This document shows positions 10,566-22,167 of a stretch of DNA of 64,000 nt, one piece after another. The notes under the pieces were generated by a model. That model had not been told where the DNA came from, did not search any database, and saw only the letters and a program-made list of their open reading frames with translations. This DNA comes from Sambucus nigra. Lineage: Eukaryota; Streptophyta; Magnoliopsida; Dipsacales; Adoxaceae. The stretch spans positions 264,911,111 to 264,975,110 of the forward strand of contig OX422219.1 in assembly GCA_949130495.1 (NCBI GenBank), read 5' to 3'. Numbering within the stretch: position 1 is the stretch's first letter; every line of letters starts with the position of its first letter. The position numbers and the translations under genes were made by a program.

Positions 10566-13461
10566 TGTGAACCCCCCCTAATTAATCCCGGGTGATAAGT
10601 CCTAAATCAAGTTAGAAAAGGTTTCTCAGTTGGTCCATTCTTAGCATCACTCTCGTCTTTTAAATTACTAACCACCTAAGTGAGAAAAGTAGACTGGTGT
10701 CAATTTTAATCTTTCAATTAATTAAATAAAACTCATGCGGAATATAAAATAATACACAATCTTAGTTAACTAAAATAATCATCCACAAATAAAATACTTA
10801 ACCGAATAAACCATCGATCCAAATATCCAATACAAGTAAAGACAAGAAGAAAATCTCAACAAGTCTAATACTGATAAATGAGCTGTGAGCGACAAGCTCG
10901 GATACTATTAGAGAATCTCTACACGAATGAAAGAAGGAGGCGTCTATCAAAACCCCGCAATATCCACACGTGCTACAGCAAGGATACCTGGAATAGAGTC
11001 AAGCCTGGCGTCCCTGTGGCTGGACACCTAAAAGGTTTTTAAATTTTTTATAGCAAGGGTTAGTACCCAAAAACATTTGAAAACATTTAACAAATGATTA
11101 ACTTGCAGTAATAAATAAATATGCATGCTCTTCATATTTTAGTTAGTGCCGCACTCTCTTGAGGACTTCCTCACCCCTCCTCTAATGTGCACTACTAACG
11201 CTTCCATTTAATTTACTAGGTCCTACGCTCCTGACCCAATACTTATTATAACCCTTAAAATTTACCTACTCTAACCGAGTATGCTTTAATTCATGATTTT
11301 TAAGTTATTATAAACGTCAAACTTAATTAAATCGTTACCCTTTTTAAATTTCATAACATTCACACCCGTTATGCACATAATACATTTTTCACTATGTATT
11401 AGTTATCCCATATATAATTATCTACCTAATTATATATTTAATCATTTTACAGTATTCACAAACATACTAAAATAAGATTTAATACCAACTTTTGACCGAG
11501 TAAAAATATTACAAAAATATAAATTTTCCCAAGTGCTATCCCACTAGGTGTATTCACGTAACCTAGTTATCCAAGTTAGATTCGCTCACTAACTTAGTTT
11601 AACATACGAATTGGAGGCGGTCATATTCCTTCCCTGAAAGTGAGATGCCCCTCACCCATACAACAGACGCTATGATCTGGGATTTTACTCACCCTACTCC
11701 TCAAGCTAGGGGATTCATCCACTGCGTGCAACCTCCCCCTATAGCACTAGAGTACATACTAATAACATTCAATCACTGACATTAATGCACACACACTATA
11801 TATATATATACTATCACACTCCGTATATATATATATAAATATAAAATATCCCGGCTACACTATGTACACAATCCGTAACATAAGCCTAGTTAATTTATTA
11901 AGAGCTTATGGTCCCACTCTAATCATTAATTAATTCACACATTAATTAATTAAGTCACCTTTGGTATCACCCCCTTCATAAAATTGAACTTACTCTCGAA
12001 GTCCGAATTACCCTCCCCCGAGTCTAACTTCTCAACTTCCAAATTATTTAGCCTTTACCTAAATAAGATTGATCACTTGGTAATCCTCAACCGTTATTCC
12101 CGGACTTGTTCACTACATCTATATTTAATTCTTCCGAACACCTTCCCAAAAATTCAACCTTAGTGTGTCACACCTAATTTCTCCGAAACCTAACAATTTT
12201 AAATTATGATGTCACACTAAGTCGTCTCCAAATTCTAATTAATTTTATTCACCATTAATTAGATTTAAAACCCATGTATAAATTCTCACCAATTTAATTT
12301 ATGGAAAAAAGATTAAATTAAATTTTCTTTATATAAAATAAAACTGGGCGAACTGTCAAAATCTGTCGACCTTCGATCGATCGATCGAGCAGGTCTTCGT
12401 CTTCTTCGCGAAGACAGAATCGGCCATGGATGAAATTTCTCAAACCCTAATTCCTTCTACCAGTAACCTCAAGCCCTCTTTGCATTAATACATGTTAGAA
12501 AACTTATTAGGGACCTCCAGAATGTCCACCAACATTATTAATTCGTCCATTAACTACAATTTCTGAATTTGGGGAAATATCCATCTTTAATTCCTTACAC
12601 ATTTACATCCCAAATCCCTTCACTAAATTCATTTCTAATTATCCAGATATCATCCTACCAGATATGTATCAATTTATAATATCAGATTTCTACAAGAATC
12701 CTCATTCAAATTCGTAAATCAGATTATTATTTTTCAAAACTTCATGTTTATGCCATGAACACCCAAAACGATTTTTTTTATCAAACACATCACCTGAATA
12801 TGAATTTCAAAAACAGATTCAATACTATTGCAAGTTATCCACTTGCCTTAGGTTTCGTAGTGTCTGATTCGGAGATGAATTTCCAAGGTTGAAGACGATC
12901 CTTGTTGGCTATCTAGTGATCCCAAAGCTGCCTTTAACTGCTATTAGGGTTCCTTAAGACTTAGCTTTTTCTAGAACCCTATCATCCGTTTTATTATTCC
13001 TTAAAAATTCCTTAATTTACCTAATCCCGTTTTTTGCCTAATGGGCCAAGCCCAAGTGACCCAAATGCCCCCGTGTGGGCCCGACTATGTCTAAAAACGC
13101 CCCGTGACCCGTTTACTACCCCCGGGTTCACTTTTCCGACTATCTCGGCCCATCCGGACTCAACCGTACACTCATAATTGGTATCCGAATTAATTTATAA
13201 AATATTTATCCCCTCACCCCTTTAGTCTATACCGACTCCCGGTTGAGATAAGTGCATACCCTGTCATTAATACTCGAAATGACTTAAGTAATTAATTACT
13301 ATTCACTTAGTAAATAACTTCCCATAAATATTAACCATTTACTCCTCGATTAATATTTAAATAAAATTTCCCTAATTAATTCAATTAAATTACGACTCAC
13401 AAGTAATTTTCAATTCCCGAATTAATTAAATATTTAATACATGAAAATGCGGGGTGTTATA
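10566..13461 (-). repeat. Element B 5' LTR (2896 bp)
   Basis: Partner of 2819-5737 with scattered substitutions. Its terminus has drifted (TGTGAACCCC at 10566; TGTTATA at 13461). It carries the GCAAG...CTTGC stem at 12830-12846 and a shortened palindrome cluster at 12364-12388. It should hold the element's promoter. Confidence 0.93.
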
Positions 13462-13466
13462 GATCA
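13462..13466. repeat. Target site duplication GATCA, right copy, of element B
   Basis: Exact copy of 2814-2818. Confidence 0.95.
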
Positions 13467-13684
13467 TTAGCAAAGTCATCCACTTTTCTCATCACCTGCA
13501 TCTCTCCCAAGGCTCTATTAGTCAATACTAGCCTCTTAATGTCGTTGTTTGAACCTGCCCAATCTTCTTCCCCTCCATGAATCATTTTTCTAAGTCTGGG
13601 CAAAGCCTCTTCTCTAACCCGTATTTCCCAACGATTATCTGCCTCAAGATCTTGGTGAAACAAAATTGTATTCCATGTATCCAT
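13462..13684 (-). CDS. Element A: 5' part of an unknown ORF upstream of gag
   Basis: First part of the ORF continued at 2608-2818. I chose ATG 13684 (MDTWNTILFHQDLEADNRW) because the longer reading begins with TTG rather than ATG. This part is charged and helical-looking, with acidic and basic residues alternating, including REEALPRLRKMIHGGEEDW. It lies about 95 bases downstream of the primer site, where an untranslated leader would normally lead into gag. No domain recognised. Confidence 0.5.
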
Positions 13685-13778
13685 ACTACAAAATGGATTT
13701 ACCAATATGGAATAACTAATATCTTATTTATTTCCCGAATAAAATGCTAATTCGACGATGTGTATAATTTTAAAACAT

Positions 13779-13790
13779 GCTATGATACCA
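13779..13790 (-). other. Element A primer binding site, diverged
   Basis: The minus strand reads TGGTATCATAGC, one base different from the tRNA-iMet site TGGTATCAGAGC. It sits directly inside an LTR end (TGTCACACCC at 13794) and orients A on the minus strand. Confidence 0.85.
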
Positions 13791-13793
13791 ACT

Positions 13794-14687
13794 TGTCACA
13801 CCCTGCTTTTTGGTATGAATGAATAAGTACACATAAACCAATGAATTAAAGTTAAGGTGGAATAACATAACCTTTTATTCATTATTAATATGTTCTTAGG
13901 GTGGAACCATTGCAGGGATGAATTACACGTTTCTAGTACACACGACAATATAGAAAATTCAAAAGTGCCACTCCTTGCCACCATCTGGTTTAATCTCTGC
14001 TCTTATGGTCACATACGTCAATAGGTGATCGGTGTCTATCTCTACTAGGGAAAATATACTATTTCCTTTCTCCTAGCACATCTGGAGAAGGAACGAATTA
14101 ACAAAAAAATGTTAAGCAGGTTCTACCAGTACTATAACAATGATATAGATATAAATGAGAGTTGGAGTGTGTATAGAATCAGTGTTTAAAATGACTAAAA
14201 AAATACGATGATAATTCTATGTTTATCAAACTATACCTTCAAAATGTTGTAAATTCTTAATTCCATAGTGATTAGTTCGTTACAGTACATTACCGGTTAG
14301 TTAAAATCATGTTTGAAGAATGTCAAGGAATTTGAACTAATAATCCCATTCTTACTAGTTCACTAAGGGTTATAGAATTAATTAAGCCATCAATGTAACT
14401 TTATCATAAACAATCCCAAAACCTTTGGGGAAAATAACCTATATGCTCACAATTAAAGTGGCACTCATACGTATGTAGCAATAATCAGGGCTCTCAATCA
14501 TCAGAGACCAATAGGCCAAGTAGAAAGTTCTGTGGGATAACACGTCAGTATACTTCCTAGTTGATACTGATGCTCATTGTAAAATATGGCACAAAAGTGT
14601 AGGGCAAGTTGAATCAATATTGTACATGATCTCAGTTATTAGGTAAGAAGGCTAAAAATTAATTCTAAAATGAAATACTGGTGACAA
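13794..14687 (-). repeat. Element A 5' LTR (right end uncertain)
   Basis: The inner end is clear: GGGTGTGACA on the minus strand, next to the primer site. The outer end is a guess at the TGTCACC (minus) at 14687; the partner LTR is outside the window, so it cannot be confirmed by pairing. Confidence 0.5.
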
Positions 14688-15850
14688 TTCAAATACTGAT
14701 GATGGTTAAAAAAATACATAGTATGGAAGTATAATAACATGCACATACTCAGAGTCAATGTGGCTATCACAGAGTGATATCAATAGCAGTATTTCAAATA
14801 CGTGAAGTATAATACTAAAAAGGTAGGAAAAAAACTACTGTCTTGGTATTCGGTTGAATTGCTATCACACTGGAGTATTCAGAAGATTTGGGACTTGATT
14901 TTATATTATACAATGTGTGGTATAGCAATATTAGGGTTTAATCAGCCAGTTTTGTATTTAAAACTATTTTTAGTAAAGTTCGGGGGCTTATTGGGACTTT
15001 AAAATAGGGACTTTAAGTTCATTTTTGAACTTTAGTACAAGAGAGTTTTTGTCTTAAAATAGTTGGACATATGTATGGACAAAGTTCAGGCTACAAATTC
15101 CTAACTTGGAAAAGTTTCTTTGTAATTTTAAGTAAATTTATTTAATTAAAAACCTTATTTTTTTTAACTTGAGATAGGAATATCCAAACATGGTCTTATC
15201 TTATACCATTTTGATCAGAAAAATTAAATAAATTTTTTGGGAAAAAATTAGAATTTTCTTATTGTCCATGCGCCCTCACGCGCGTGGTCAAGGCTTCTAA
15301 CCAAAGTCACCATCCTTAACCTCTCGATTTTGACTTTTTACGATTTAAAACTTTGGCTGAGGTTTTCTCCTCATTGTTATACCATTTAGGATGTTTTATT
15401 AACCAACTGAACCGATTTTTTCATGATCAATTGAAATATATAAGTTTCATGGTTCGAATCTCAGTATAACTTGAGTTTCAACGCTGTGTGTTTTTATGAA
15501 ATTTTGACCTAACATTCGTGGATTTATAGAGTATGGCAGGGCCTCTTATGAATTGGGTTTGGTTTCTTCTATATGTGAGGGTAATTTAGTTTTGGTTTCA
15601 AATATTTAATGGATTATATGTCGACAATTTTGGATTTAAAGGTTTTGAGTTTCAAAAACACTTTCAATCGATTAGCCTTCTACATGAACATTTATGGATT
15701 TTCACCATTACACTTGATATCCTGGGATTATAATGAGTCTACCTATGGCTTTGAATCAAAGTTTAAGTTACTGTCATGGAATTCACCATTAAAGCTCAAG
15801 CTTTAATTATGTTCCTACTATTTTTCTCTATCCTAGGTATTTCTACATGT
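14688..15850. other. AT-rich intergenic or old repeat DNA
   Basis: No supported gene. It has low-complexity AT-rich sequence and short random ORFs. It may include the rest of A's LTR or A's original flank. Confidence 0.5.
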
Positions 15851-15855
15851 AAAAG
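15851..15855. repeat. Target site duplication AAAAG, left copy, of element D
   Basis: AAAAG precedes the LTR at 15856 and is repeated at 22168-22172 after the 3' LTR. Confidence 0.9.
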
Positions 15856-17523
15856 TGTAAGGATACAAATTTTCAATTGATACCTTTGTAGTTTTGTCTC
15901 AATTCCAGACAAAAACATTTGAGTCGTAGGATAGAGTTATTGACCATCCTTCAAGCCTATGGCATACTAAAGTTGAAGATGTAGCGGCCAAGAGTATAAA
16001 TCTTCATCAAAATGCCGAGTTTATTGTTCCTCGTTTCTATGTCAACACATTTGTTCCATTTACTCCTAAGGTATCAACGCATTACATATTTATATATGAG
16101 CTTGGAATAATTTGTATTGGGTGTACTTTGTTTTAAACTGTTGTTTATTTTCAGAAAGTTTCATTAAAACTTTAAAATAAAGTTTTTGGGCTAAAACTAA
16201 ATTTTTATACTTTCAGGAAGTTCGCTCGATATGGTCGTTTGAGCGAGTTTTTAGTTCGAACGAGAATATCATTCGAATGAGATTTTTCCAATGAATTCCC
16301 TGACTAGCCACTCGAATATCGTTCGGAATGTCGTTCAAATGAGAATGTTGTTCGAACGAGTATTCCAACGAGTTTTCTAATGACTTCATATTTTATACAC
16401 TGGAACATCGTTAGAAGGGTCGTTCGAACGAGACTTCAGTCGAATGAAAATCTCGTTCAAACGAGATTTGGCGTGAACAGTTTATTTGACAGTTTTAAGT
16501 AGTTTTTCCCACTTTTCACACTTCTTTCCCCACTAACTTTTGACAGGCTTATCGAGTGCAGGAACCAACTATTTTGAGTTAACTTTTTCATATCCTTCCA
16601 TCTCCACGAGAGATCTTTGAGAGTTCAAGTTTTCAAGAAAAAGTTCATGTTTTTGAGTGTCTATTTTGAAGAAAAAAATTCATAAAACACTCTTATTTTC
16701 ACCCATATTATTTATTCTAGGTTTCAATATGTATATCTATGCTTGGAGGGTTTGGCACCGGGTTTTACTCTACCGTTTGAAGAGTTCGTTTGGGTTTCCT
16801 TCTACATCCCATAAAGAAGAAGTTCGAGTTTTGCTGCGGCATTCTCACATGGTGAAAGCAACCATGTGTGGTTGACGGTGGTTCCTACAGCATCATTGGT
16901 TTTTTCAAGGATTCCGGTGGAGTCCGGGATTGTTAACTAAGCGTAGGTTGATACAAGAAGGAGCATCGGGGTTTTAAGGGAGTCGAATCGAGTGTTGTAA
17001 GTCTTTTTGCTTGTACTTGTAAAATACCATACTTAGTGGACTTATGGCAAGGGTCGTCCGAGGTTGTTTCCCGTTTTTGGGTTTTTCCTCGTAAATCGCG
17101 GCGTAGTGATTCATTGTTTATTTTATCTTTTGCAAAACTCACCTAGAACACATGCTTATGTAAAAAGATAAAATTGGTTTAAATCTCTACTCATGTTTAA
17201 TTTGGTGCTACATAATTATTTTGGTAAATGTTAATTTGATTCAAGTCATCATTTAATTTGATAGAATTGGTTTGGCCTAAATTGATAATATTGAAAATAT
17301 GACTTAGGCAAATTTCAAGGACTTGGGTTAAATTGGTTTAAGTGAAAAATGTATTTGTTGTCTAATTTGATTTCACTTTGAGTTTCTTTAATTTTAATTT
17401 GTAAAAGAAATTAAAATTTGTTTTTTGTTTAATTTGAACCATCTCTCTTTCGCATCTTTTAAAAGGAAATTGAAATTACTTTTTGTAGTAAGTCTTTAAA
17501 ATTGGGGGCCTCGTGTTCCAACA
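15856..17523 (+). repeat. Element D 5' LTR (1668 bp)
   Basis: Paired with 20519-22167. It contains a dense cluster of TTCGAA-centred palindromes at about 16219-16470. A block with GGGTTTTTCCTCG near 17080 resembles the R-region motif common in copia LTRs. ORFs in it recur in both LTRs only because LTRs are copies. Confidence 0.92.
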
Positions 17524-17525
17524 AG

Positions 17526-17537
17526 TGGTATCAAAGC
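17526..17537 (+). other. Element D primer binding site
   Basis: TGGTATCAAAGC, one mismatch to the tRNA-iMet site, two bases after the LTR end. Confidence 0.9.
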
Positions 17538-17637
17538 CGGAGCACTAATTTATCGCGTCAAAGATCCGTTTTTCGATTTTTACAATTTTTGTGCTCCTTG
17601 TATTTTAGAGTGATTCATTTTTTACCCACTCTCATTT

Positions 17638-18460
17638 TTGTATCTCTCGATGGGACGTATTATTGATAATTTATCCATTTCTAATGATAATGAAGTTTTT
17701 TCTATTCGAGAGGAATTTAATGGGCTAAATAAGTGTAATGAAAATTTAAGAGAATTAAATGTGAGATTTGCAAAAAAAATAAGTTTCTTGAAAATGAAAA
17801 TTTATATTTTAAATCTAGAATTGAACTTTTGCAAACCTCGCTTTCTCAAAAATATATTTTTCACAAAATGCTCATGGACATAAATTTCAATTTTAATATT
17901 TTAGAAATGTCCAAGAAAGAGAGTGATAGTCGATAAAAGACTCTTAGGGACAAGCTTGCTCACATTGAGGGGGAGCGTGATAACCTTCTAGGAGTTATAG
18001 AAAATTTAAAGAAGGGGTCCAGTAAAATTGAGGAGTCTAATTTATTACTTGAGTCAAAAATTTTAAAAATTAAAAATAATTTGCAGGACTCGAGTAGTAG
18101 TTGTAATGGTTCTAACTCATCTTGTTCAAATATTTTAGTTGCTAAAGCTAAGACCATTGTTTGTTTTAGAGGGTCGACTTTGTCCAAGGACTTTAGAAAA
18201 GGTCGCACCATAGGTATCATTCTGCGTGTTTTCACATGCTTGCATTGTGGTAGGAAAGGTAACCTTAGGTCATTTTGTTTTGATCTTTAAAGAAGTCCTA
18301 GGAAGTCTATGTCTAACATTTCATTAGTTCCCAAATCCCATCATTTTAAATATACATCTATATGGGTTAGGAAATCATTTTTAGATGCGCTAGATATTAG
18401 ATTTGTTAATTCTCATTTTCTTTCACATGAAACCTCCCTTGTTAAATTTAAAGGTTGAAT
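17638..18460 (+). pseudogene. Element D: gag C-terminal remnant (coiled coil and zinc knuckle)
   Basis: Broken reading with a frameshift near 17780 (in a poly-A run) and stops near 17935 and 18288. The first part (FNGLNKCNENLRELNVRF) and the continuation (HIEGERDNLLGVIENLKK, near 17960-18020) are coiled-coil-like, Glu/Lys/Leu-rich. At about 18236-18280 is CLHCGRKGNLRSFC, a zinc knuckle whose His is replaced by Asn. This matches the second, late knuckle region of Sirevirus gag. The N-terminal UBN2-type capsid region is absent. The same layout is seen in element H at 57632-58060. Confidence 0.7.
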
Positions 18461-19530
18461 GTGTTAGTTTTGTTTGCATACTCTAGATTTTTGTGCTCTA
18501 TATTATCCATCATTGCTAGGTGTATGCATGTTTAGTCATTTTCTAGTCATTTCTTTATTTCATATCTCATGCTAGAAATCATGACTTGTTTATCTTTTGT
18601 ATTATACTTCTTTCATTTTAGTTTGCATTAAATGAAAAATACAAAAAGATTTTTGTTTATCATTTGTGTTTCATCTTTAAGTAATTTAGGCTTAATGAAA
18701 AATACAAATGATTTTTGTGTGTCTTTTGAGTAAATATTTTTATTTTTGGTTAAAAATTTCAACAACTCAAAAAGATTTTTTTTGTGTGTATTTTAGTTTG
18801 ACACACTTTATGTGGCATATACTTGTGTTTGAATCCCATCTTTTTCGCTCCCATGTGACTAGAACTTTTAGTTTAGATTGTCAATCCTTATTATGTTCTT
18901 TACCATGCTTACATGGAGTAGTTGGATTTTGTGTTGATATAATGGATTTTATTTTTATATGCCTCTATTCACACATGCACGAGCTCTTTTGAAATTTAAT
19001 TGTCACATGTTATATTTGAGCTTTGTGAGGTGTTCTCCTACCAATCTTGTCATCTACATACTTCTGACCTAGGAGGACTAGTGCATGTCAAAATCCGTTG
19101 CACGTGAGATTTGTGAGAAATAAGAAATATTATATATAAATGTGCACGGGGAAGGGCTCCGAAAGGAATTATTATCCTTTGCAAATAGTAAGCCACCATT
19201 TGTTTGGACCTAAAATAAATACGTGGTCCAAAGGCCTAAAAATAGAATTATGGCATTAAAAGGAAAAATAATTCCCAAGGCCTATTTTTGTTTTATATAT
19301 TCATTCAAATATATATTCTTATTGAGGGAGATTTGATGGTATATCAATGGTTTGCACAATATCCGTTTATCCTAGTTGTACTTTCAATGTCATGACTCTA
19401 TTGGTTTATAGAATCATCAAAAGTCTAGGCTTGTATGCATTGTGTATGTTTGTTCATTGAGTTCAATTTATATTGTGACATGAGGTTATATTCAAATGTG
19501 ATGAAGTTTACAATCAATTGAGAACTCCGT

Positions 19531-19834
19531 GAACATGTTTTAAGTGATTGGGTCTAAATTTAATTGTTACTTGTTCACACCCCAACACTTCTGTTTTCAT
19601 ATGACACATTTTTTCCATACGAGTGTGAAAAAATTATTGTATTTTGTGTCATGTGTGTGTTTATATCTATATATATGTGCATGAACATGTTTTAAGTGAT
19701 TGGGTCTAAATTTAATTGTTACTAGTTCACACCCCAACACTTTCGTTTCCACATGACACATTTTCGCCATACGAGTGTGAAAAACTTATTGTATTTTGTG
19801 TCATGTGTGTTTTTATATCTATATATATGTGCGT
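19531..19834 (+). repeat. 152-bp tandem duplication
   Basis: Two head-to-tail copies, 19531-19682 and 19683-19834, both starting GAACATGTTTTAAGTGATTG and ending in a TATATATGTGC stretch, with a few substitutions. Confidence 0.9.
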
Positions 19835-20504
19835 GTGCATCTTTGGTATATCTAGAGTATGTATATATAAGACATTTTGATTTGGTCTTTGCCTTGATTT
19901 CTAGTCCATCTATGCTTTAATTCATAATTGGTATCTATCTTGTTGCATTCTTTGTTGATATCACATGCTTAATACTTTATTTATCATATTGGTATCATTT
20001 TCTTGCATTTTAGTTAGTATCCGTTGTTATTTGCAAGGATTAGTTTTGCTTTTGTTGCCCATATGCTTTCATGTTCTTATCACTCTAAGCTTTATCGTGT
20101 TTAAATTGGGTTTTATCCTTTGTCTATTCCTGAACAAAAAGGGGGAGAATGATAGGGGGAGAAATGGTATCTAATCCTATTATAATCGTATCTTAGTTTG
20201 GGAGATTTAACTTAGGGGGAGTCGTGACCTTCTTAGGTAGATCACAGTTGATAAAGGGGAGAATTAATTTAGGGTGAGTAATTATTTAATTGGATTTAAT
20301 ATTTTGATATTCCCTATGCATTTGATAGTTTGCTTAAGTGTGCGAGAAGTCTTCTAAATGGCAACTTTCGTCGTCGGCAAAGATTGATCCTTGGGTTTTT
20401 TTGAGTCAAGCTATTGTATTTTTATTTTAGGTGGGATATTTTTTTTAGTTTAGTAGAGTTTGATGGCCCTTTAGGATTTTTGTTGGTTTTTGTCCCCGAA
20501 TAAC

Positions 20505-20518
20505 CAAAGGGGGAGATT
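20505..20518 (+). other. Element D polypurine tract
   Basis: CAAAGGGGGAGATT directly upstream of TGAAAGGACAC at 20519. Confidence 0.9.
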
Positions 20519-22167
20519 TGAAAGGACACAAATTTCCAATTGAGTCCTTTGTAGTTTTGGCACAATTTCGGACAAAAATGTTTGAGTCATAGGATAGAGT
20601 TATTGACCATCCTTCAAGCCTATGACATACTTAACTTGAAGACGTAGTGGCCAAGAGCATAAAGCTTCATCAAAATACCAAGTTTTTGTGCCTCGTTTCT
20701 ACGTAAATAACATTTGTTCCGTTTACTCCTAAGCTATCAACGCATTACATATTTATATAGGAGCTTGGAACAATTTGTATGGGGTGTATTTTATTTTAAA
20801 CTGTTGTTTATTTTCAGAAAGTTTCATTAAAAAATTACAATAAAGTCTCTGGGCTAAAACTAATTTCTTCTACTTTCTGGAAGTTCGTTCGATATTGTCA
20901 TTCGAACAAGTTTTTCGTTCGAACGAGAATGTTGTTCGAACGATGTTTTGCCAATGAGTTCCCTGATTGGCCATTGGAATATCGTTTGAAATGTCGTTCA
21001 AATGAGAATACTGGTCGAACGAGAATTCCAATGAGTTTTCTAATGACTTCATATTTTATACACTGGAACATCGTTATAAGGGTCGTTCAAACGAGACTTC
21101 AATCGAATGAAAATCTCGTTCGAACGAGATTTGGCGAGAAAAGTTTATTTGGCAGTTTTAAGCAGTTTTTCCCACTTCTTTCCCCACTAACTTTTGATAG
21201 ACTTATCAAGTGCAGGAACCAACTATTTTGAGTTAACTTTTTCATATCCTTCCATCTCCAAGAGAGCGCTTTGAGAGTTCAAGTTTTCAAGAAAAATTTC
21301 ATGTTTTTGGTTCAAGAAAAAAATCATAAAACACTCTTGTTTTCACCCATATTGTTTATTCCATGTTTAAATATATATATCATTGCTTGGAGTGTTTGGC
21401 ACCAGGTTTTACGCTACCATTTGAAGAGTTCGTTTGGGTTTCCTTCTACATCCCATAAAGAAGAAGTTTGGGTTTTGCTGCGGCATTCTCACATGGTGAA
21501 AGACACCATGTGTGGTTGACGGTGGTTCCTACAGCCTCATTAGTGGTTTCCAAGGTTCCGATGGAGTCCTGGATTGTCAACTAAGCGAAGGTCGGTATAA
21601 GAAGGAGCATCGGGGCTTGAAGGGAGTTGAGTCGAGTGTCGTAACTCTTTTTTCTTGTACTTGTAAAATACCATACTTAGTGGACTTATGGCTAGGGGCG
21701 TCCAAGGTTGTTTCCCGTTTGTGGGTTTTTCCTCGTACATCGCGGCGTATTGATTCATTGTTTATTTTATCTTTTGCAAAACTCACCTAGAACGCATGCT
21801 TCGGTAAAAAGATAAAATTGGTTTAAATCTATACTCGTGTTTAATTTGGTGTTACATAATTATTTGGGTAAATGTTAATTTAATTCAAGTCACCATTTAA
21901 TTTGATAAAATTGGTTTGGCCTAAATTGATAATATTGAAAATATGACTTAGGCAAATTTCTAGGACTTGGGTTAAATTGGTTTAAGTGGAAAATGTATTT
22001 GTTGTCTAATTTAATTTCACTTTGAGTTTGTTTAATTTTAATTAGTAAAAGAAATTAAAATTTGTTTTTTGTTTAGTTTGAACCATCTCGCTTCCGCATC
22101 TTTTAAAAGGAAATTGAAATTACTTTTTTTAGTAAGTCTTTAAAGTTGGGAGCCTCGTGTTCCAACA
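20519..22167 (+). repeat. Element D 3' LTR (1649 bp)
   Basis: Partner of 15856-17523. The palindrome cluster is at about 20881-21131. Followed by AAAAG at 22168-22172. Confidence 0.92.

Larger units (their letters stand above)
2819..13461 (-). mobile_element. Element B: complete Ty3/gypsy chromovirus, minus strand, nested in element A
   Basis: A 10,643-bp element. LTRs at 2819-5737 (3') and 10566-13461 (5') are near identical and start TGTAACACCCCG on the minus strand, ending CGGGGTGTCACA. A tRNA-iMet primer site is at 10552-10563 and a polypurine tract at 5738-5752. Between them on the minus strand are gag, protease, RT, RNase H, integrase and a chromodomain in the normal Ty3/gypsy order. 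The exact GATCA duplication shows this is the original insertion. Stops and one frameshift make it non-autonomous now. The C-terminal chromodomain and the long LTRs suggest the Tekay/Del lineage (inference). Confidence 0.95.
18461..20518 (+). other. Element D non-coding interior, with tandem repeat and polypurine motifs
   Basis: No pol or envelope-like ORF supported. It holds a 152-bp tandem duplication (19531-19834) and polypurine-like motifs near 20137, 20154, 20213, 20252 and 20505, the last directly before the 3' LTR. Confidence 0.7.
15856..22167 (+). mobile_element. Element D: complete non-autonomous Ty1/copia element, Sirevirus-like
   Basis: A 6,312-bp element with LTRs 15856-17523 and 20519-22167 (TG...CA, ends TTCCAACA), a tRNA-iMet-type primer site at 17526, several polypurine-like motifs and an AAAAG target duplication. 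The 3-kb interior holds only a gag coiled-coil and zinc-knuckle remnant; no protease, integrase, RT or RNase H is visible. The late-gag knuckle and the multiple polypurine motifs are Sirevirus (SIRE/Maximus) traits. It must have moved with proteins from a relative, or lost pol after insertion. Confidence 0.9.

Noticed and set aside
15451..15475. GGTTCGAATC, like a tRNA or SINE B box
   Set aside because: The only A-box-like sequence nearby (near 15400) is on the opposite strand, and there is no cloverleaf or SINE tail.
21512..21790. Overlapping ORFs on both strands, matching 16657-17142
   Set aside because: They lie in D's two LTRs and carry no known domain; the recurrence is LTR duplication.
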